The position numbers were made by a program, and so were the translations under genes. A DNA stretch of 32,593 nucleotides. Source: CAZDME01 sp964506785 [NCBI: uncultured bacterium]. GTDB lineage: Bacteria > CAZDME01 > JAYEMH01. The stretch spans positions 1 to 32,593 of the forward strand of contig CAZDME010000009.1 in NCBI GenBank assembly GCA_964506785.1, read 5' to 3'. Position 1 is the first letter of the stretch; each line of letters begins with the position of its first letter. Positions 6,850-15,505 of this stretch are shown in pieces. Under the pieces are notes generated by a model. That model did no database searches, was not told the DNA's origin, and worked only from the letters and a program-made list of their open reading frames with translations.

Positions 6850-8793
6850 TTATTTCAAAGGACTTCCTTCAAGACGCTTAATCTCCGCCCTTTCTTTATC
6901 CCTTAAATCCAACTCATCTAACTCAGCATAAATTTCCTCCAACCGGTAATGAGGAAAAAGTTCATTTTCACGTTTTAAGGAGGTTTTAAACTCAGCTATA
7001 GCCTCTTTAAACCTGCCTAAATCCCGGTAAAGGCAGCCTAAATTATAGTGAATCCGGGCATAGTCCGGGAACATTTTTTCTAAAGCCTGATATATCTTTA
7101 AAGACCTCTGATATTCACCGATAGCCCGGTAGCAATACCCCAATTTATAATAAGCGGGAAAAGAATAGGGATTGATTTTTTTTGCCTCTGAAAACTTTAT
7201 AATCGCCTGGTGAATATCCCCCTTTTCTAAGGCCTTTATCCCTTTTTTTAAAGCAACATCAGCCTGATAGGGCTTTAAAATCTTGAACGATAAAGGAAGA
7301 AATAAGACAACGGCTAAAGCGTAAAGCAAACCTTTTTTAACCGGCTTAAAAACGGGGAAAAACCTGTTTCTGAAAGTAATAAATCCTCTCCAGGAAGCCG
7401 GGACGGAGATTTCGGGATCGGATGCAATTATCCTTTTTACGGACACTGTCAGAGCGACCATTAACCAGAAAAAAACAGCAATTGCCGTCCAACGCAAAGA
7501 AGGAGAAAGCTGGCTATGCAATAAAATCCCGGCAGCCCCTAAAGTAAATGCCAAGGGATATTTTTTCCAGGCAATCGGGGCTTCCCGCCAGAGCTTTATA
7601 CCCAGGGATAAAAAAGCAAAAATTATCCAAAGAAACAAACCTAAACCCAGAAAACCCATCTCTATTGCTATTTCTAAAAATTCATTATGGGCATGGAAAA
7701 CAAGCGGGACAGGGATAATTCGAAGAGACTCAGCCGTCCGATATTGGGGGAAATAAATATGAAAAGCGCCAACCCCCCGGCCGGTAAAAGGGAAAGCCTT
7801 AATCATCTGCCAACCGCTCATCCAGAGATTTTCTCTTATAGCCATTGAAATATTGCCCGGAAAAAGAAATTTTTCTACGGAAGTAGAACTCTCTTTGGGC
7901 TCCTCAGCAAAAGAGGAATCTTCTTCTTTTAAAAACTTTTTGATATCTAAAGTCTTGATTTGCAAACGGTCTTTTCTTAAAACCTCCCTTAAAGCCTGGG
8001 AGTAAATCGTTACTGAATATAATCCGCCGACAAGCAAAAAAGGCAAAAGGGCTGAGATAAAACTTTTTACAAATTTTTTCTTGCGCCAAAAGTTCACAAC
8101 GCTACCGATATATAAAACCGCTAAATAGAAAATCAGAACCAGCCAGGCTCCCTGGCTGCGGGTCAAAAGCAAGGTTATTGCCAGCAGCATAGAAAGAAAA
8201 AACAGGGCTGCCTTCTCAAATTTAAAGTGAGAATAAAGAAAAAGAGAGAAGCTTAACGGAATGACAGCCAGGAGATAGCTGGCAAAAAAATTAGGATTGC
8301 CGAAGAAATGGAAGTAAACGGGGACGTTCCAGAAATCGAGCCTTAAGAAGGTGATACTTTTATAGAGGCTGAAAAGGCAGATTGCTCCGGCGGTAATTAG
8401 AATGCCCTGCGCAAGGAAACGAATCTCCCTTCTTTTTTTAATATTTTCGGCAACTAAAACAAAAAACAGAAAATAGCCGAGAATGGAAAGAAAAACTTGA
8501 AAGCTGGCGTATTTATATGCAGAAAAACAAGCAGAAAGGAAAGCGTAAAGAAGGAATAAACCAAAGGGGAGAATAATGGGATTCCCTGGGATTTTGATAA
8601 ATTCAGACCGGATAACCTTTAAAAGCCAGACAAATAAAAGAAAGCTCAAAGAAAGCTTGAAAAAAACCGTCTTAATTAAAACCAGATGAAACGACCGCCC
8701 GCTAAAAAGGAAAGGTAAGGCAGTTACAACAAAAAACAGCCCCCAGAAAATGATTTTCCTATAGGCTTCTAAATTCCTGCCATTCGCCGTCAT
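6850..8793 (-). CDS. O-antigen ligase/polymerase-like membrane protein with C-terminal TPRs
   Basis: This 647-residue polytopic membrane protein has about ten to twelve hydrophobic segments between residues 10 and 505. A large loop (about 262-370) precedes the Wzy_C-type signature FHAHNEFLEIAIEMGFLG (residues 366-383). Residues 515-615 form about three TPR units (KINPYSFPAYYKLGYCYRAIGE and similar). This superfamily includes O-antigen ligase WaaL, polymerase Wzy and the pilin O-oligosaccharyltransferases PglL/TfpO. The TPR tail is typical of the family in many uncultivated diderms. It starts 5 nt after the RNase gene, downstream of pilQ, so a role in modifying pilins or other surface proteins is possible. 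The glycan substrate cannot be read from the sequence. Confidence 0.8.
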   Translation of the reverse strand: MTANGRNLEAYRKIIFWGLFFVVTALPFLFSGRSFHLVLIKTVFFKLSLSFLLFVWLLKVIRSEFIKIPGNPIILPFGLFLLYAFLSACFSAYKYASFQVFLSILGYFLFFVLVAENIKKRREIRFLAQGILITAGAICLFSLYKSITFLRLDFWNVPVYFHFFGNPNFFASYLLAVIPLSFSLFLYSHFKFEKAALFFLSMLLAITLLLTRSQGAWLVLIFYLAVLYIGSVVNFWRKKKFVKSFISALLPFLLVGGLYSVTIYSQALREVLRKDRLQIKTLDIKKFLKEEDSSFAEEPKESSTSVEKFLFPGNISMAIRENLWMSGWQMIKAFPFTGRGVGAFHIYFPQYRTAESLRIIPVPLVFHAHNEFLEIAIEMGFLGLGLFLWIIFAFLSLGIKLWREAPIAWKKYPLAFTLGAAGILLHSQLSPSLRWTAIAVFFWLMVALTVSVKRIIASDPEISVPASWRGFITFRNRFFPVFKPVKKGLLYALAVVLFLPLSFKILKPYQADVALKKGIKALEKGDIHQAIIKFSEAKKINPYSFPAYYKLGYCYRAIGEYQRSLKIYQALEKMFPDYARIHYNLGCLYRDLGRFKEAIAEFKTSLKRENELFPHYRLEEIYAELDELDLRDKERAEIKRLEGSPLK

Positions 8794-8798
8794 GAAAT

Positions 8799-10304
8799 TT
8801 AGGCTGCCGGGACGAAATTGATAACTTCCCGATGGAGCTTTTCGTTTTCCCGGATAAATATTTTTTTCCGGAAGCGGCGGGAAATTATTTTAATTTCATC
8901 CTGTTTTTCAGCATTGAGATATTTAGCCAGCTGGGGGTGAAGTTCAATGTAAATTTTCGCTTCTTTAGTTTGAGCGGCGTATTCTTTCACCTTTCGCAAA
9001 ACCAGCAAACCCATAGTGATGACCGTCTTTATTCTCCCTTTACCGCGGCAGTAGGGGCAGGGCTCCTCAACGACTTCAGCCAGGCTTTCCCTCACCCGCT
9101 GGCGGGTCATTTCGACTATTCCGAATTGGCTGATGTTTAAAACCTTGGTTTTGGCCCGGTCTTTTTTTAAAGACTCTTTTAAACATTGTTCCACCTTCTG
9201 GCGGTTTTTAGAAGAAATCATATCGATAAAATCAATAACAATAATCCCGCCAATATCACGGAGACGAAGCTGCCGGGCAATCTCCCGGGCAGCTTCTAAA
9301 TTGTTTTTGAGAGCGGTTTCTTCCAGGTTTTTCTTGCCTTTAAAGCGGCCGCTATTAACATCAATGGCTAGAAGCCCCTCAGTCTGCTCAATAGTAATAT
9401 AACCGCCGGATTTAAGCCATATCTTGGTTTCGAAGATTTTTTCAATTTCTCTTTCCAAATTGAACGCGGAAAGCATCGGTTTCCTGCCGCGATAAAGCTC
9501 GAGCCGGGACCGAAACTGCGGGGCCAAGAGATTTATAACCTTCCTTAAACGCTGATACAAAGGTTTCGAATTAATAACCAATTTTTCCACATCTTCGACC
9601 AGCAAATCTCTAATTACCTTGGAGGGCAAATCCAGTTCCTGGTGTAAAAGTTTGGGATGGGCGATTCTTTTAGAATTTCTTTGAATCTTCTTCCAGAGAT
9701 GGAGAAGATATTTTATATCCCCTTTAAAATCCCTGGGGCTTTTATTTTCGCCTTCGGTTCGAACAATAAAACCGAAATTTTTAGGGGTAATAGTTTCAAT
9801 TATTCCTTTAAGCCTCTTTCTTTCTTCAGGCTCTACAATCTTTCTGGATATACCGATTCCTTCCAATCCGGGCATGAGAACCAGAAACCGGCCCGGAATA
9901 GAAATATATGTAGAGAGCCGTACCCCTTTCTGGCGGTGTGATTCCTTTATCACCTGAACTAAAATTTCATCGCCTGCCTTGAGCTCTTTGTCCAGAGAGT
10001 GGGTATTTTTTTTTCTTCTCCTGAAACTGCCGACTTTCTCTCCCTGGAGTATCCTTTTGAATATTTCTTCATCAGCGCCGGTCAATAAATCGGAATGGTG
10101 AAGAAAACCGCTCCGGCCCAAACCAACATCGACAAAAGCGGCTTCGATACCCGCATGGATGTTCTCCACCCGGCCTTTATAAATGTTGCCGACAACATCT
10201 TTATCCTTTTCTCTTTCCAGATAAAGCGCCTCTAAAACCTTATCCTCAAGAATAGCTACCAAAGTTTCTTTTTCTTCATGGCTAACGACGATAATTTTCC
10301 CCAT
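8799..10304 (-). CDS. rng: Ribonuclease E/G family endoribonuclease
   Basis: This 501-residue protein is close to the length of RNase G and lacks the long C-terminal scaffold of RNase E. The N-terminal S1-type RNA-binding region (about residues 36-130; GNIYKGRVENIHAGIEAAFVDVG) is interrupted by a short basic insert. The catalytic region has the metal-binding aspartates in AIDVNSG and VIDFIDM, and the zinc-link CPYCRGKG (cysteines near 414 and 417). It should cut single-stranded RNA with 5'-monophosphate preference and act in rRNA and mRNA processing. It follows pilQ after a 133-nt gap that holds an inverted-repeat element, and it is probably transcribed with the pilM-Q genes. Confidence 0.92.
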   Translation of the reverse strand: MGKIIVVSHEEKETLVAILEDKVLEALYLEREKDKDVVGNIYKGRVENIHAGIEAAFVDVGLGRSGFLHHSDLLTGADEEIFKRILQGEKVGSFRRRKKNTHSLDKELKAGDEILVQVIKESHRQKGVRLSTYISIPGRFLVLMPGLEGIGISRKIVEPEERKRLKGIIETITPKNFGFIVRTEGENKSPRDFKGDIKYLLHLWKKIQRNSKRIAHPKLLHQELDLPSKVIRDLLVEDVEKLVINSKPLYQRLRKVINLLAPQFRSRLELYRGRKPMLSAFNLEREIEKIFETKIWLKSGGYITIEQTEGLLAIDVNSGRFKGKKNLEETALKNNLEAAREIARQLRLRDIGGIIVIDFIDMISSKNRQKVEQCLKESLKKDRAKTKVLNISQFGIVEMTRQRVRESLAEVVEEPCPYCRGKGRIKTVITMGLLVLRKVKEYAAQTKEAKIYIELHPQLAKYLNAEKQDEIKIISRRFRKKIFIRENEKLHREVINFVPAA

Positions 10305-10344
10305 AATTAAACTCCTTAAAAAAATCCACCCAACAGCCCTGTAT

Positions 10345-10438
10345 ACACGGATTCCAGAAACTCCCTATAGCTCGGCCGGCGAAAAGCGCGGCAAAATTGC
10401 CTGCCGGCACAGGGGCAGGCCGGGATTTTAATCCGTGT
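10345..10438. repeat. Nested inverted-repeat element between rng and pilQ
   Basis: Nine-base arms ACACGGATT (10345-10353) and AATCCGTGT (10430-10438) are perfect inverted repeats about 94 bp apart overall. Inside, GCCTGCC and GGCAGGC (10399-10405 and 10414-10420) form a 7-bp stem. There is no T-tract just after the hairpin, so it is not a standard terminator. One arm touches the pilQ stop codon. It may be a small non-autonomous palindromic element. Confidence 0.55.
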
Positions 10439-12483
10439 CATTCAGTTTGAGTTACGGGTGGCTCTATGTCTTCCTCTGACGGCACTTCTTCTTTTTTCTC
10501 TTTGCCTTCTTCAGGTATTTCTTTTGAGGGGGCTTCCTCTGCCGCACTTAGAGATTTTTCCTGGGGCTCGGCAAGTATTTCTTTTTCCTCAGAGGGAACC
10601 TCTTCTGCCGCACCGGGCGCTTCCTCCCGGGATTCGGCAGGTTTTTCCTCTTTCTCTAAATCCTCAAGTTCTTTTTCTATCTCTTTAAAAGCCTTTTTTT
10701 CCTCTTCGCTTTTTTCTTTCTCAACTAATTCCACCCCTTCATCTCCTTCAAAACTAATCAATTCCTTAGCTATTTCCTCTTTCTCCTTTTTGCCGAAAAC
10801 AGTCGGGGTGACAAAAACAAGAATTTCCTTATCTTCTTTTTCGTGCTTCTGTTTCTTAAAAGCCCAGCCGACCAACGGAATATCGCCAAGGAAGGGAATC
10901 TTAGCGACCGTTTTAACATCCTTTTCATAAATTAAGCCGCCAATAACGACGGTATCACCGCTTTGAACCAAGACCTCAACGTCGGCTTCTTTGGTTTGAA
11001 TAATCGGGTATTCTCCCGAAATTAACTGTTTCCATTCTCCAATTTCGCTCACCTCGGGCTGAATCTTTAAAGTAACCATATCCTCTTTATTAATGGTAGC
11101 GGTCACGGTAAGCTTGGTGCCGACATCCTGGTATTCAACCGTATATTCAGTGCCGGTTTCGGTCGTCTCGGATTTTTGAATGGGAATCTTTTCACCGACG
11201 ACAATATAGGCCTCTTTACTGTGTAAAGTAGCTACCCGGGGATTAGAGAGTATTTTAGTGCCGGCATCAGTTTCCAAAGCCTGCCAGGCAATCTCAAAAT
11301 CATAGGCGTCTAAAACACCCAATTTAAAAAGCCCGCCATAACCATCGGCGCCATCATAGGCACCGGTGGTCGGAAACTGACTTTCAAAACTGCCTGCCTT
11401 ATGATCAATTTCCCGGCGCATTGCCGCCTCCTCTGCTTCGGTATCATAAGGGCCTAACTTATCAAGCATATCTTCAAGATTGTCGCCTTTATAATGGGTA
11501 TGAAGAAGTTTAGTGCCTTTAATCGCCCAGTCAATACCGACATCCTGGGTAAAATTTGTCGAGGTCTCCACAATCCGGGCTTCAATCATTACCTGGGGCG
11601 TCTGGGTATCAATGGAGAGAGCTACCTTTTTCACCTCGGGAAAATTCGAAGGAATTTCCGTAATCACTAAAGAATTGGTCCTGGCATCGATAACCACACT
11701 GCCCCTCTTCGAAAGAACCTTCTCCAGGGAATCTTTAACCTCTTTGGCATCACTGAAATTTAAGGTAACTACCTCGGTAACTAAAGGCTCTTTTTCTTTT
11801 TCTGCTTCCGCCAGCTTAAGTTCCGCCTCTTTTTCCTCGTTTAAACGGGCCACGGTGGTTACCCGAATAACATTTTCCTCTCGTTCGTAAGTGAGCTTAT
11901 TCGCCTTTAAAACCATATCCAAAGCCTGCTCCCAGGGGACATTTTCTAACCGTAAGGTTATTATCCCTTTTACCTCATCCCCCCAAATAATGTTCATCCC
12001 TGTCTGCTGGGCTAAAGCGGCTAAAACATCGGTAACATCGGCCTCCTTAAAAATTAAGTTTACTCTGCCCTGTTCGGATTCCATCGTTTCTTCGCCCGGC
12101 ACCTCCCCCGCTTCAATAAACTCCAGCTCTTCGGGAATTTCCAAATCTAATTCTTCGACAGTAAGCTCTAAAGGCTCCTCTTCAAAATCTGCGGCTGATT
12201 CTTCCTCAAAACCAATTTCTTCAAAGACGGCTTCTTCCTCGGCAGGGGCAATGTCCGGCCAAACTGCGAGTTCTTCCTGAGACGGCTGAACTACGGCCTC
12301 TTCCTGAGAGGCTTCATTTTTTTGTTCTCCTTCAAGCAGAGCCCGGCCGCTTTCTAACTCATCCACCGGGTTTTTTTCTGACGGCTCTTCTCCCTTTTGA
12401 GAAAAAGAATAGCTGGAAAACACTCCTACACTTATGAGTACCAGGAAACTTAATAACCACAGTTTTCTTTTATTCATTTCCAC
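10438..12483 (-). CDS. pilQ: Type IV pilus secretin
   Basis: This 681-residue outer-membrane secretin would form the pore for the pilus. It has an N-terminal signal segment (LWLLSFLVLISVGVFSSYSF), a Glu-rich low-complexity stretch to about residue 130, an STN domain (VNLIFKEADVTDVLAALAQQ onward), an N1-type ring domain, then the secretin core ending IPFLGDIPLVGWAFKKQ. There are no AMIN domains, which many PilQ proteins use to bind peptidoglycan. About 110 acidic residues follow the secretin core, with an internal repeat around AAEEVPSEE and AAEEAPSKE, which is unusual. The frame can start at GTG 12483 (GGAGG 9 nt upstream) or ATG 12477; either overlaps pilP. A GspD is less likely given the pilMNOP genes next to it. 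Confidence 0.92.
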   Translation of the reverse strand: MEMNKRKLWLLSFLVLISVGVFSSYSFSQKGEEPSEKNPVDELESGRALLEGEQKNEASQEEAVVQPSQEELAVWPDIAPAEEEAVFEEIGFEEESAADFEEEPLELTVEELDLEIPEELEFIEAGEVPGEETMESEQGRVNLIFKEADVTDVLAALAQQTGMNIIWGDEVKGIITLRLENVPWEQALDMVLKANKLTYEREENVIRVTTVARLNEEKEAELKLAEAEKEKEPLVTEVVTLNFSDAKEVKDSLEKVLSKRGSVVIDARTNSLVITEIPSNFPEVKKVALSIDTQTPQVMIEARIVETSTNFTQDVGIDWAIKGTKLLHTHYKGDNLEDMLDKLGPYDTEAEEAAMRREIDHKAGSFESQFPTTGAYDGADGYGGLFKLGVLDAYDFEIAWQALETDAGTKILSNPRVATLHSKEAYIVVGEKIPIQKSETTETGTEYTVEYQDVGTKLTVTATINKEDMVTLKIQPEVSEIGEWKQLISGEYPIIQTKEADVEVLVQSGDTVVIGGLIYEKDVKTVAKIPFLGDIPLVGWAFKKQKHEKEDKEILVFVTPTVFGKKEKEEIAKELISFEGDEGVELVEKEKSEEEKKAFKEIEKELEDLEKEEKPAESREEAPGAAEEVPSEEKEILAEPQEKSLSAAEEAPSKEIPEEGKEKKEEVPSEEDIEPPVTQTE

Positions 12484-12868
12484 CGGTTTTGCCCTCCATC
12501 TCCCAAAATATCAGGGAGAAAGTTTTGTTATTATAACTCAAGAACACCCTGTCTCTATCAATCCTTTCAACAACAGCTCCTTCGATTTCATCTCCCGGGC
12601 CCAAAATTTCTCCGTTTATTACTACCAGAGGATTGACCGGACTCCAGAGAATCCCTTCTAATTTCATTTTTGATTTAATCGAAACCGCGCTATAGTTCTT
12701 GAGGCCGATTAAAGGAACAAAAGGGTCTTTGTATTTTCCGATTTCAAGGATAAATTCCTGAAGGTTAATATCAGAGGAATCCTCGTCTTCGTTTACTTCA
12801 TGGCTTAACGCCGGGAAGGTTAAACTCAAAAAGAAAAATAGAAAAAAACAGATAAATCTTTTAGGCAA
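12470..12868 (-). CDS. pilP: PilP-like inner-membrane/periplasmic pilus protein
   Basis: This 132-residue protein starts at a TTG with AAGGA 7 nt upstream; no ATG is available early in the frame. It has a signal peptide (FICFFLFFFLSLTFPALS) followed by a short acidic stretch, then DPFVPL, the sequence preceding the HR domain in PilP. A small beta-domain follows (MKLEGILW, NPLVVINGEILGPGDEI, VVERIDRDRVFLSYNNKTFSL). PilP normally links PilN/PilO to the secretin. Classical PilP is a lipoprotein; here no cysteine follows the signal peptide, so it is probably soluble or held by its signal anchor. The call rests on the HR-like domain and the place between pilO and pilQ. Confidence 0.75.
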   Translation of the reverse strand: MPKRFICFFLFFFLSLTFPALSHEVNEDEDSSDINLQEFILEIGKYKDPFVPLIGLKNYSAVSIKSKMKLEGILWSPVNPLVVINGEILGPGDEIEGAVVERIDRDRVFLSYNNKTFSLIFWEMEGKTGGNE

Positions 12869-12885
12869 ATTTCTTTCCTTCTTAC

Positions 12886-13491
12886 TTAGGTTAAAGGAGG
12901 CGCTTCCTGGTACATATAGACTTCGATAATCAGCCTTACTTCATGGCGGCTCGGGTCTTCGTTACAACTCCCCTTAATTTCGAAACTAATCACTTTGACA
13001 AATCTTTTAGTTTGTTCCAAACGGAATAGAAACTTCTCCAGGTCATGGAAACCACAGTGCATTTTAACCTCTATCGGCAGGCGTAAATAGGCCCCTTCAC
13101 CACCCTTGCCGGCTAATTCTTCAATCGGACTGGTCCGCTGCGGCCGGATAGAAACAAATTCAATATCGGCTAATTCGACAATATCAGTTAATTCCTCTAA
13201 AAGAACAGGAATATCTTTTTCTCTCGGCAATTTTTTCTCGTATTGAATCAAAGATTCCTTTATGTCATCGATTTCGGCAAGTAACTGCGACTTGCGGGCA
13301 ATCTTGGCCTTAGCCGTAGAAATTTTCTTTTCAAGAGACCCCGCCCGGGAACGATAAGTACGGATAGCCCTGCTCTGCGGCCGGAATATCAAAAAACAAC
13401 TGCCAAAGATAAGGAAAAAAATAAGAACAACTATGGCAACCAGTTTGTTAAGCTGATGTTTTTCTAATTCAGGAATCTTTATTTTAATCAC
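12886..13491 (-). CDS. pilO: PilO-like pilus alignment protein
   Basis: This 201-residue bitopic protein begins at GTG with AAGG upstream. A single membrane helix (about residues 17-37, VAIVVLIFFLIFGSCFLIF) is followed by a coiled coil (about 45-90) and a ferredoxin-like fold domain. The segment LPREKDIPVLLEELTDIVELADIEFVSI is typical of PilO. It should pair with PilN in the inner-membrane alignment complex that connects PilM to PilP and the secretin. Gene order pilM-N-O-P-Q supports the call. It starts 61 nt after the end of pilN. Confidence 0.85.
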   Translation of the reverse strand: MIKIKIPELEKHQLNKLVAIVVLIFFLIFGSCFLIFRPQSRAIRTYRSRAGSLEKKISTAKAKIARKSQLLAEIDDIKESLIQYEKKLPREKDIPVLLEELTDIVELADIEFVSIRPQRTSPIEELAGKGGEGAYLRLPIEVKMHCGFHDLEKFLFRLEQTKRFVKVISFEIKGSCNEDPSRHEVRLIIEVYMYQEAPPLT

Positions 13492-13552
13492 TGGCCTTTC
13501 CTTTACCCCCGCCCTTTCCGATAAGGTTAAATATTTCCGGGCGGGAAATAGA

Positions 13553-14212
13553 TTATTTCAGCCTGCAGGCTAATTCAAAATCCATAGCATCCTGCTCTTG
13601 AATGACCTTTCTCTGGGTAAAAATCAATTCTATATCAGAGAAATCTTGAAAAAAATCTTTATCGTCCTTAAGGCTGGTCATAAACTTTCCCACCGAATCA
13701 ATCATCTCTTCACCGGAGAGCGAAATAACCGTCCCTTTAAGAATTATAGTTTGAAAACTTTTTTTAACCCAGGCCACTTGAGAAGCCTCTTTTTTCTTTC
13801 TTCCCTTCCTGGGATCGGGTTTGACCGGCACCTTTACTTTTTCAGTCCGGGTGGTTATATTAAAATCAGCCAGCCAAATAGAAGGGAGAACCTGTCTGCT
13901 CAGTTGATAAAGCTTCCTTGACCAAAGAAGCCTGCTCTGGGCTAAATCCTCTATGGCCTTCTTTTTGCCGTCTAATTCTACCCTAAGCACCTCCAGTCCC
14001 AAAACTTCCTTCTCTTCTTTTCTAATTACATCCCATTCTTTATTTAAACGGCTAAATCTTGCCGATTGAACTTTTACCTGGACACCTAAAACCAAAGAGA
14101 TAACCACAATAATAACCAGCACCCCGACGGCTATGCAAAGAAGCGTCAGAATGTAGGTATTAAATTGACGTTTTCTCTTTAATTCTTCCGGAAGAAGATT
14201 TATTTTTATCAT
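13553..14212 (-). CDS. pilN: PilN-like pilus alignment protein
   Basis: This 219-residue protein begins MIKINLLPEELKRK, which contains the INLLP motif that docks into PilM. An earlier in-frame start would add 14 residues with no family similarity, and the ATG at 14212 overlaps the pilM stop in an ATGA, so I choose it. A membrane helix spans about residues 20-43, then a coiled coil and a periplasmic domain with a Lys/Arg-rich insert (about 128-142). It should act with PilO in the inner membrane. Confidence 0.9.
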   Translation of the reverse strand: MIKINLLPEELKRKRQFNTYILTLLCIAVGVLVIIVVISLVLGVQVKVQSARFSRLNKEWDVIRKEEKEVLGLEVLRVELDGKKKAIEDLAQSRLLWSRKLYQLSRQVLPSIWLADFNITTRTEKVKVPVKPDPRKGRKKKEASQVAWVKKSFQTIILKGTVISLSGEEMIDSVGKFMTSLKDDKDFFQDFSDIELIFTQRKVIQEQDAMDFELACRLK

Positions 14213-15291
14213 ATAACTTCTAGAGCCCGAAGAGCTAACCCTGTCCCCACACATAAATAAGGCCGGCTGGCTTGGAGATTTTCTTCAGAGAAACGCTTGT
14301 CTATCTTGAAGTTTTTAAATGGATCCCAGCAGGAAACAGGCGAATCTAATATTCTACCGAAGAAATTTTCAATCCCTTTAAGTTTGGCCGTCCCACCGCT
14401 TAAGAAAACCTTAAAAGGCATTTTTTCTACGGCCATGGTCTGGCTTTCGTAATAATCAAAAGAACGCCGGATTTCATTAGCCAGGCTTTCCAATACCGGA
14501 GAAATAGATTCAAAAGACGGGGAAGATTCCCCCTCTATCTTTTCTTTTAACCTTTCCGCCTGTTTAAAAGCAACGTTCAGCCTTTTTGAAATACCGTCGG
14601 TAAGATTGTTCCCCCCCATAGGAATATCCCGGCTGAATTTAGGAATCCCCTTATTTAAAATGCTTACATTGGTGAGACTTGCCCCTATATTGACTAAAGC
14701 GGTCGCCTGGTGAAGATTTGCCTCTTCGTTATTGGCATAAAGAAAAGCATTAATCAAGGCAAAAGAATCAACATCGATTATAACCGGCTTTAAACCCTGA
14801 CTTTCCAGAAGTTCGATATGTTTCTGGATAAAATTACGCTGGGCAGCCACCAGTAAAACCTTCATCTTTTTGCTTTCCTGGTTCTTGGCCTGGTCTAAAA
14901 CTTGAAAATCTAAAATTACATCTTTTAAATCAAAAGGAATGTGGGGCTTGGCCTCAAACTTTACCGCGCTTTCTAAATCGTTTTTAGACATTTGAGGAAG
15001 GTCTATATAACGGACAACTACCGCCGGCCCGGATATTCCGGTAACTACTTCATTATTGGCCAAATTAGCTTTGGCCACGGCCCGCTTCAAGGCTTCACTC
15101 AGGGCATCGCCTGCTTTTCCCTCTTTAACCGGCTCTTCGGAAATCGGCTCAATAAAAAATCTATCTACAAGAAAACCCTTATCTCCCTTAGATATACAGA
15201 CTATTTTTATGCTATTAGTGCCAATATTAAGGCCAGCAGCAACACCGGACCTTAAAGATTTCCTGAAAGGTAGATTGGGTAATTTTAGCAT
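14209..15291 (-). CDS. pilM: Type IV pilus actin-like ATPase PilM
   Basis: This 360-residue cytoplasmic actin-fold protein has the first phosphate motif AAGLNIGTNSIKIVCI (about residues 18-33), DVDSFALINAF, and the nucleotide-binding VFLSGGTAKLKGIENFF (about residues 299-315). PilM binds the N-terminal INLLP tail of PilN, the next gene, with which it overlaps by 4 nt. It has a good ribosome-binding site (AAGGG, 6 nt) and its own promoter at 15362-15391. It is the first gene of a likely pilM-N-O-P-Q-rng-ligase transcript. Confidence 0.93.
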   Translation of the reverse strand: MLKLPNLPFRKSLRSGVAAGLNIGTNSIKIVCISKGDKGFLVDRFFIEPISEEPVKEGKAGDALSEALKRAVAKANLANNEVVTGISGPAVVVRYIDLPQMSKNDLESAVKFEAKPHIPFDLKDVILDFQVLDQAKNQESKKMKVLLVAAQRNFIQKHIELLESQGLKPVIIDVDSFALINAFLYANNEEANLHQATALVNIGASLTNVSILNKGIPKFSRDIPMGGNNLTDGISKRLNVAFKQAERLKEKIEGESSPSFESISPVLESLANEIRRSFDYYESQTMAVEKMPFKVFLSGGTAKLKGIENFFGRILDSPVSCWDPFKNFKIDKRFSEENLQASRPYLCVGTGLALRALEVI

Positions 15292-15361
15292 TTCACACCC
15301 TTAACGCCCATAAATAGAGAAAAATACCTCAGTTAAACCCGGAGAAATTAGGTTAATAGCA

Positions 15362-15391
15362 AGTTTACCATAGTGATTTAGATTATGTCAA
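15362..15391 (-). promoter_or_regulatory. Promoter upstream of pilM
   Basis: On the minus strand TTGACA (15391-15386) is followed by an 18-bp spacer ending TGG and the -10 box TAAACT (15367-15362). The TG gives an extended -10 element. It lies between the pilin terminator and pilM and predicts a start near 15355. Confidence 0.8.
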
Positions 15392-15440
15392 GGAAAAAGA
15401 AAAAAAGCTCTAAAAAAACGGGGAAAATTAGCCGATTATA

Positions 15441-15471
15441 GAAAAAGGGGATAGCCTTTCGGGCTATCCCC
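15441..15471 (-). terminator. Intrinsic terminator after the last prepilin gene
   Basis: A perfect 10-bp stem, GGGGATAGCC with GGCTATCCCC (15462-15471 and 15447-15456), with a 5-nt loop, is followed on the minus strand by five T residues. It lies 35 nt after the stop codon of the prepilin at 15506-15883 and before the pilM promoter, so it separates the two halves of the pilus cluster. Confidence 0.92.
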
Positions 15472-15505
15472 TAATCCTTAAGTATTGCTAACACCTCACC
15501 AGCTT

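Noticed and set aside
10466-10930. Long plus-strand open frame opposite pilQ (and many shorter plus-strand frames elsewhere)
   Set aside because: These are antisense shadows of highly biased coding sequence. The Ser/Phe-rich product mirrors the Glu/Lys-rich PilQ tail, and there is no ribosome-binding site or recognisable domain.
13504-13552. Hairpin between pilN and pilO (TATTTCC/GGAAATA) as a terminator
   Set aside because: The stem is short and not followed by a T-tract, and the genes on both sides belong to one complex.
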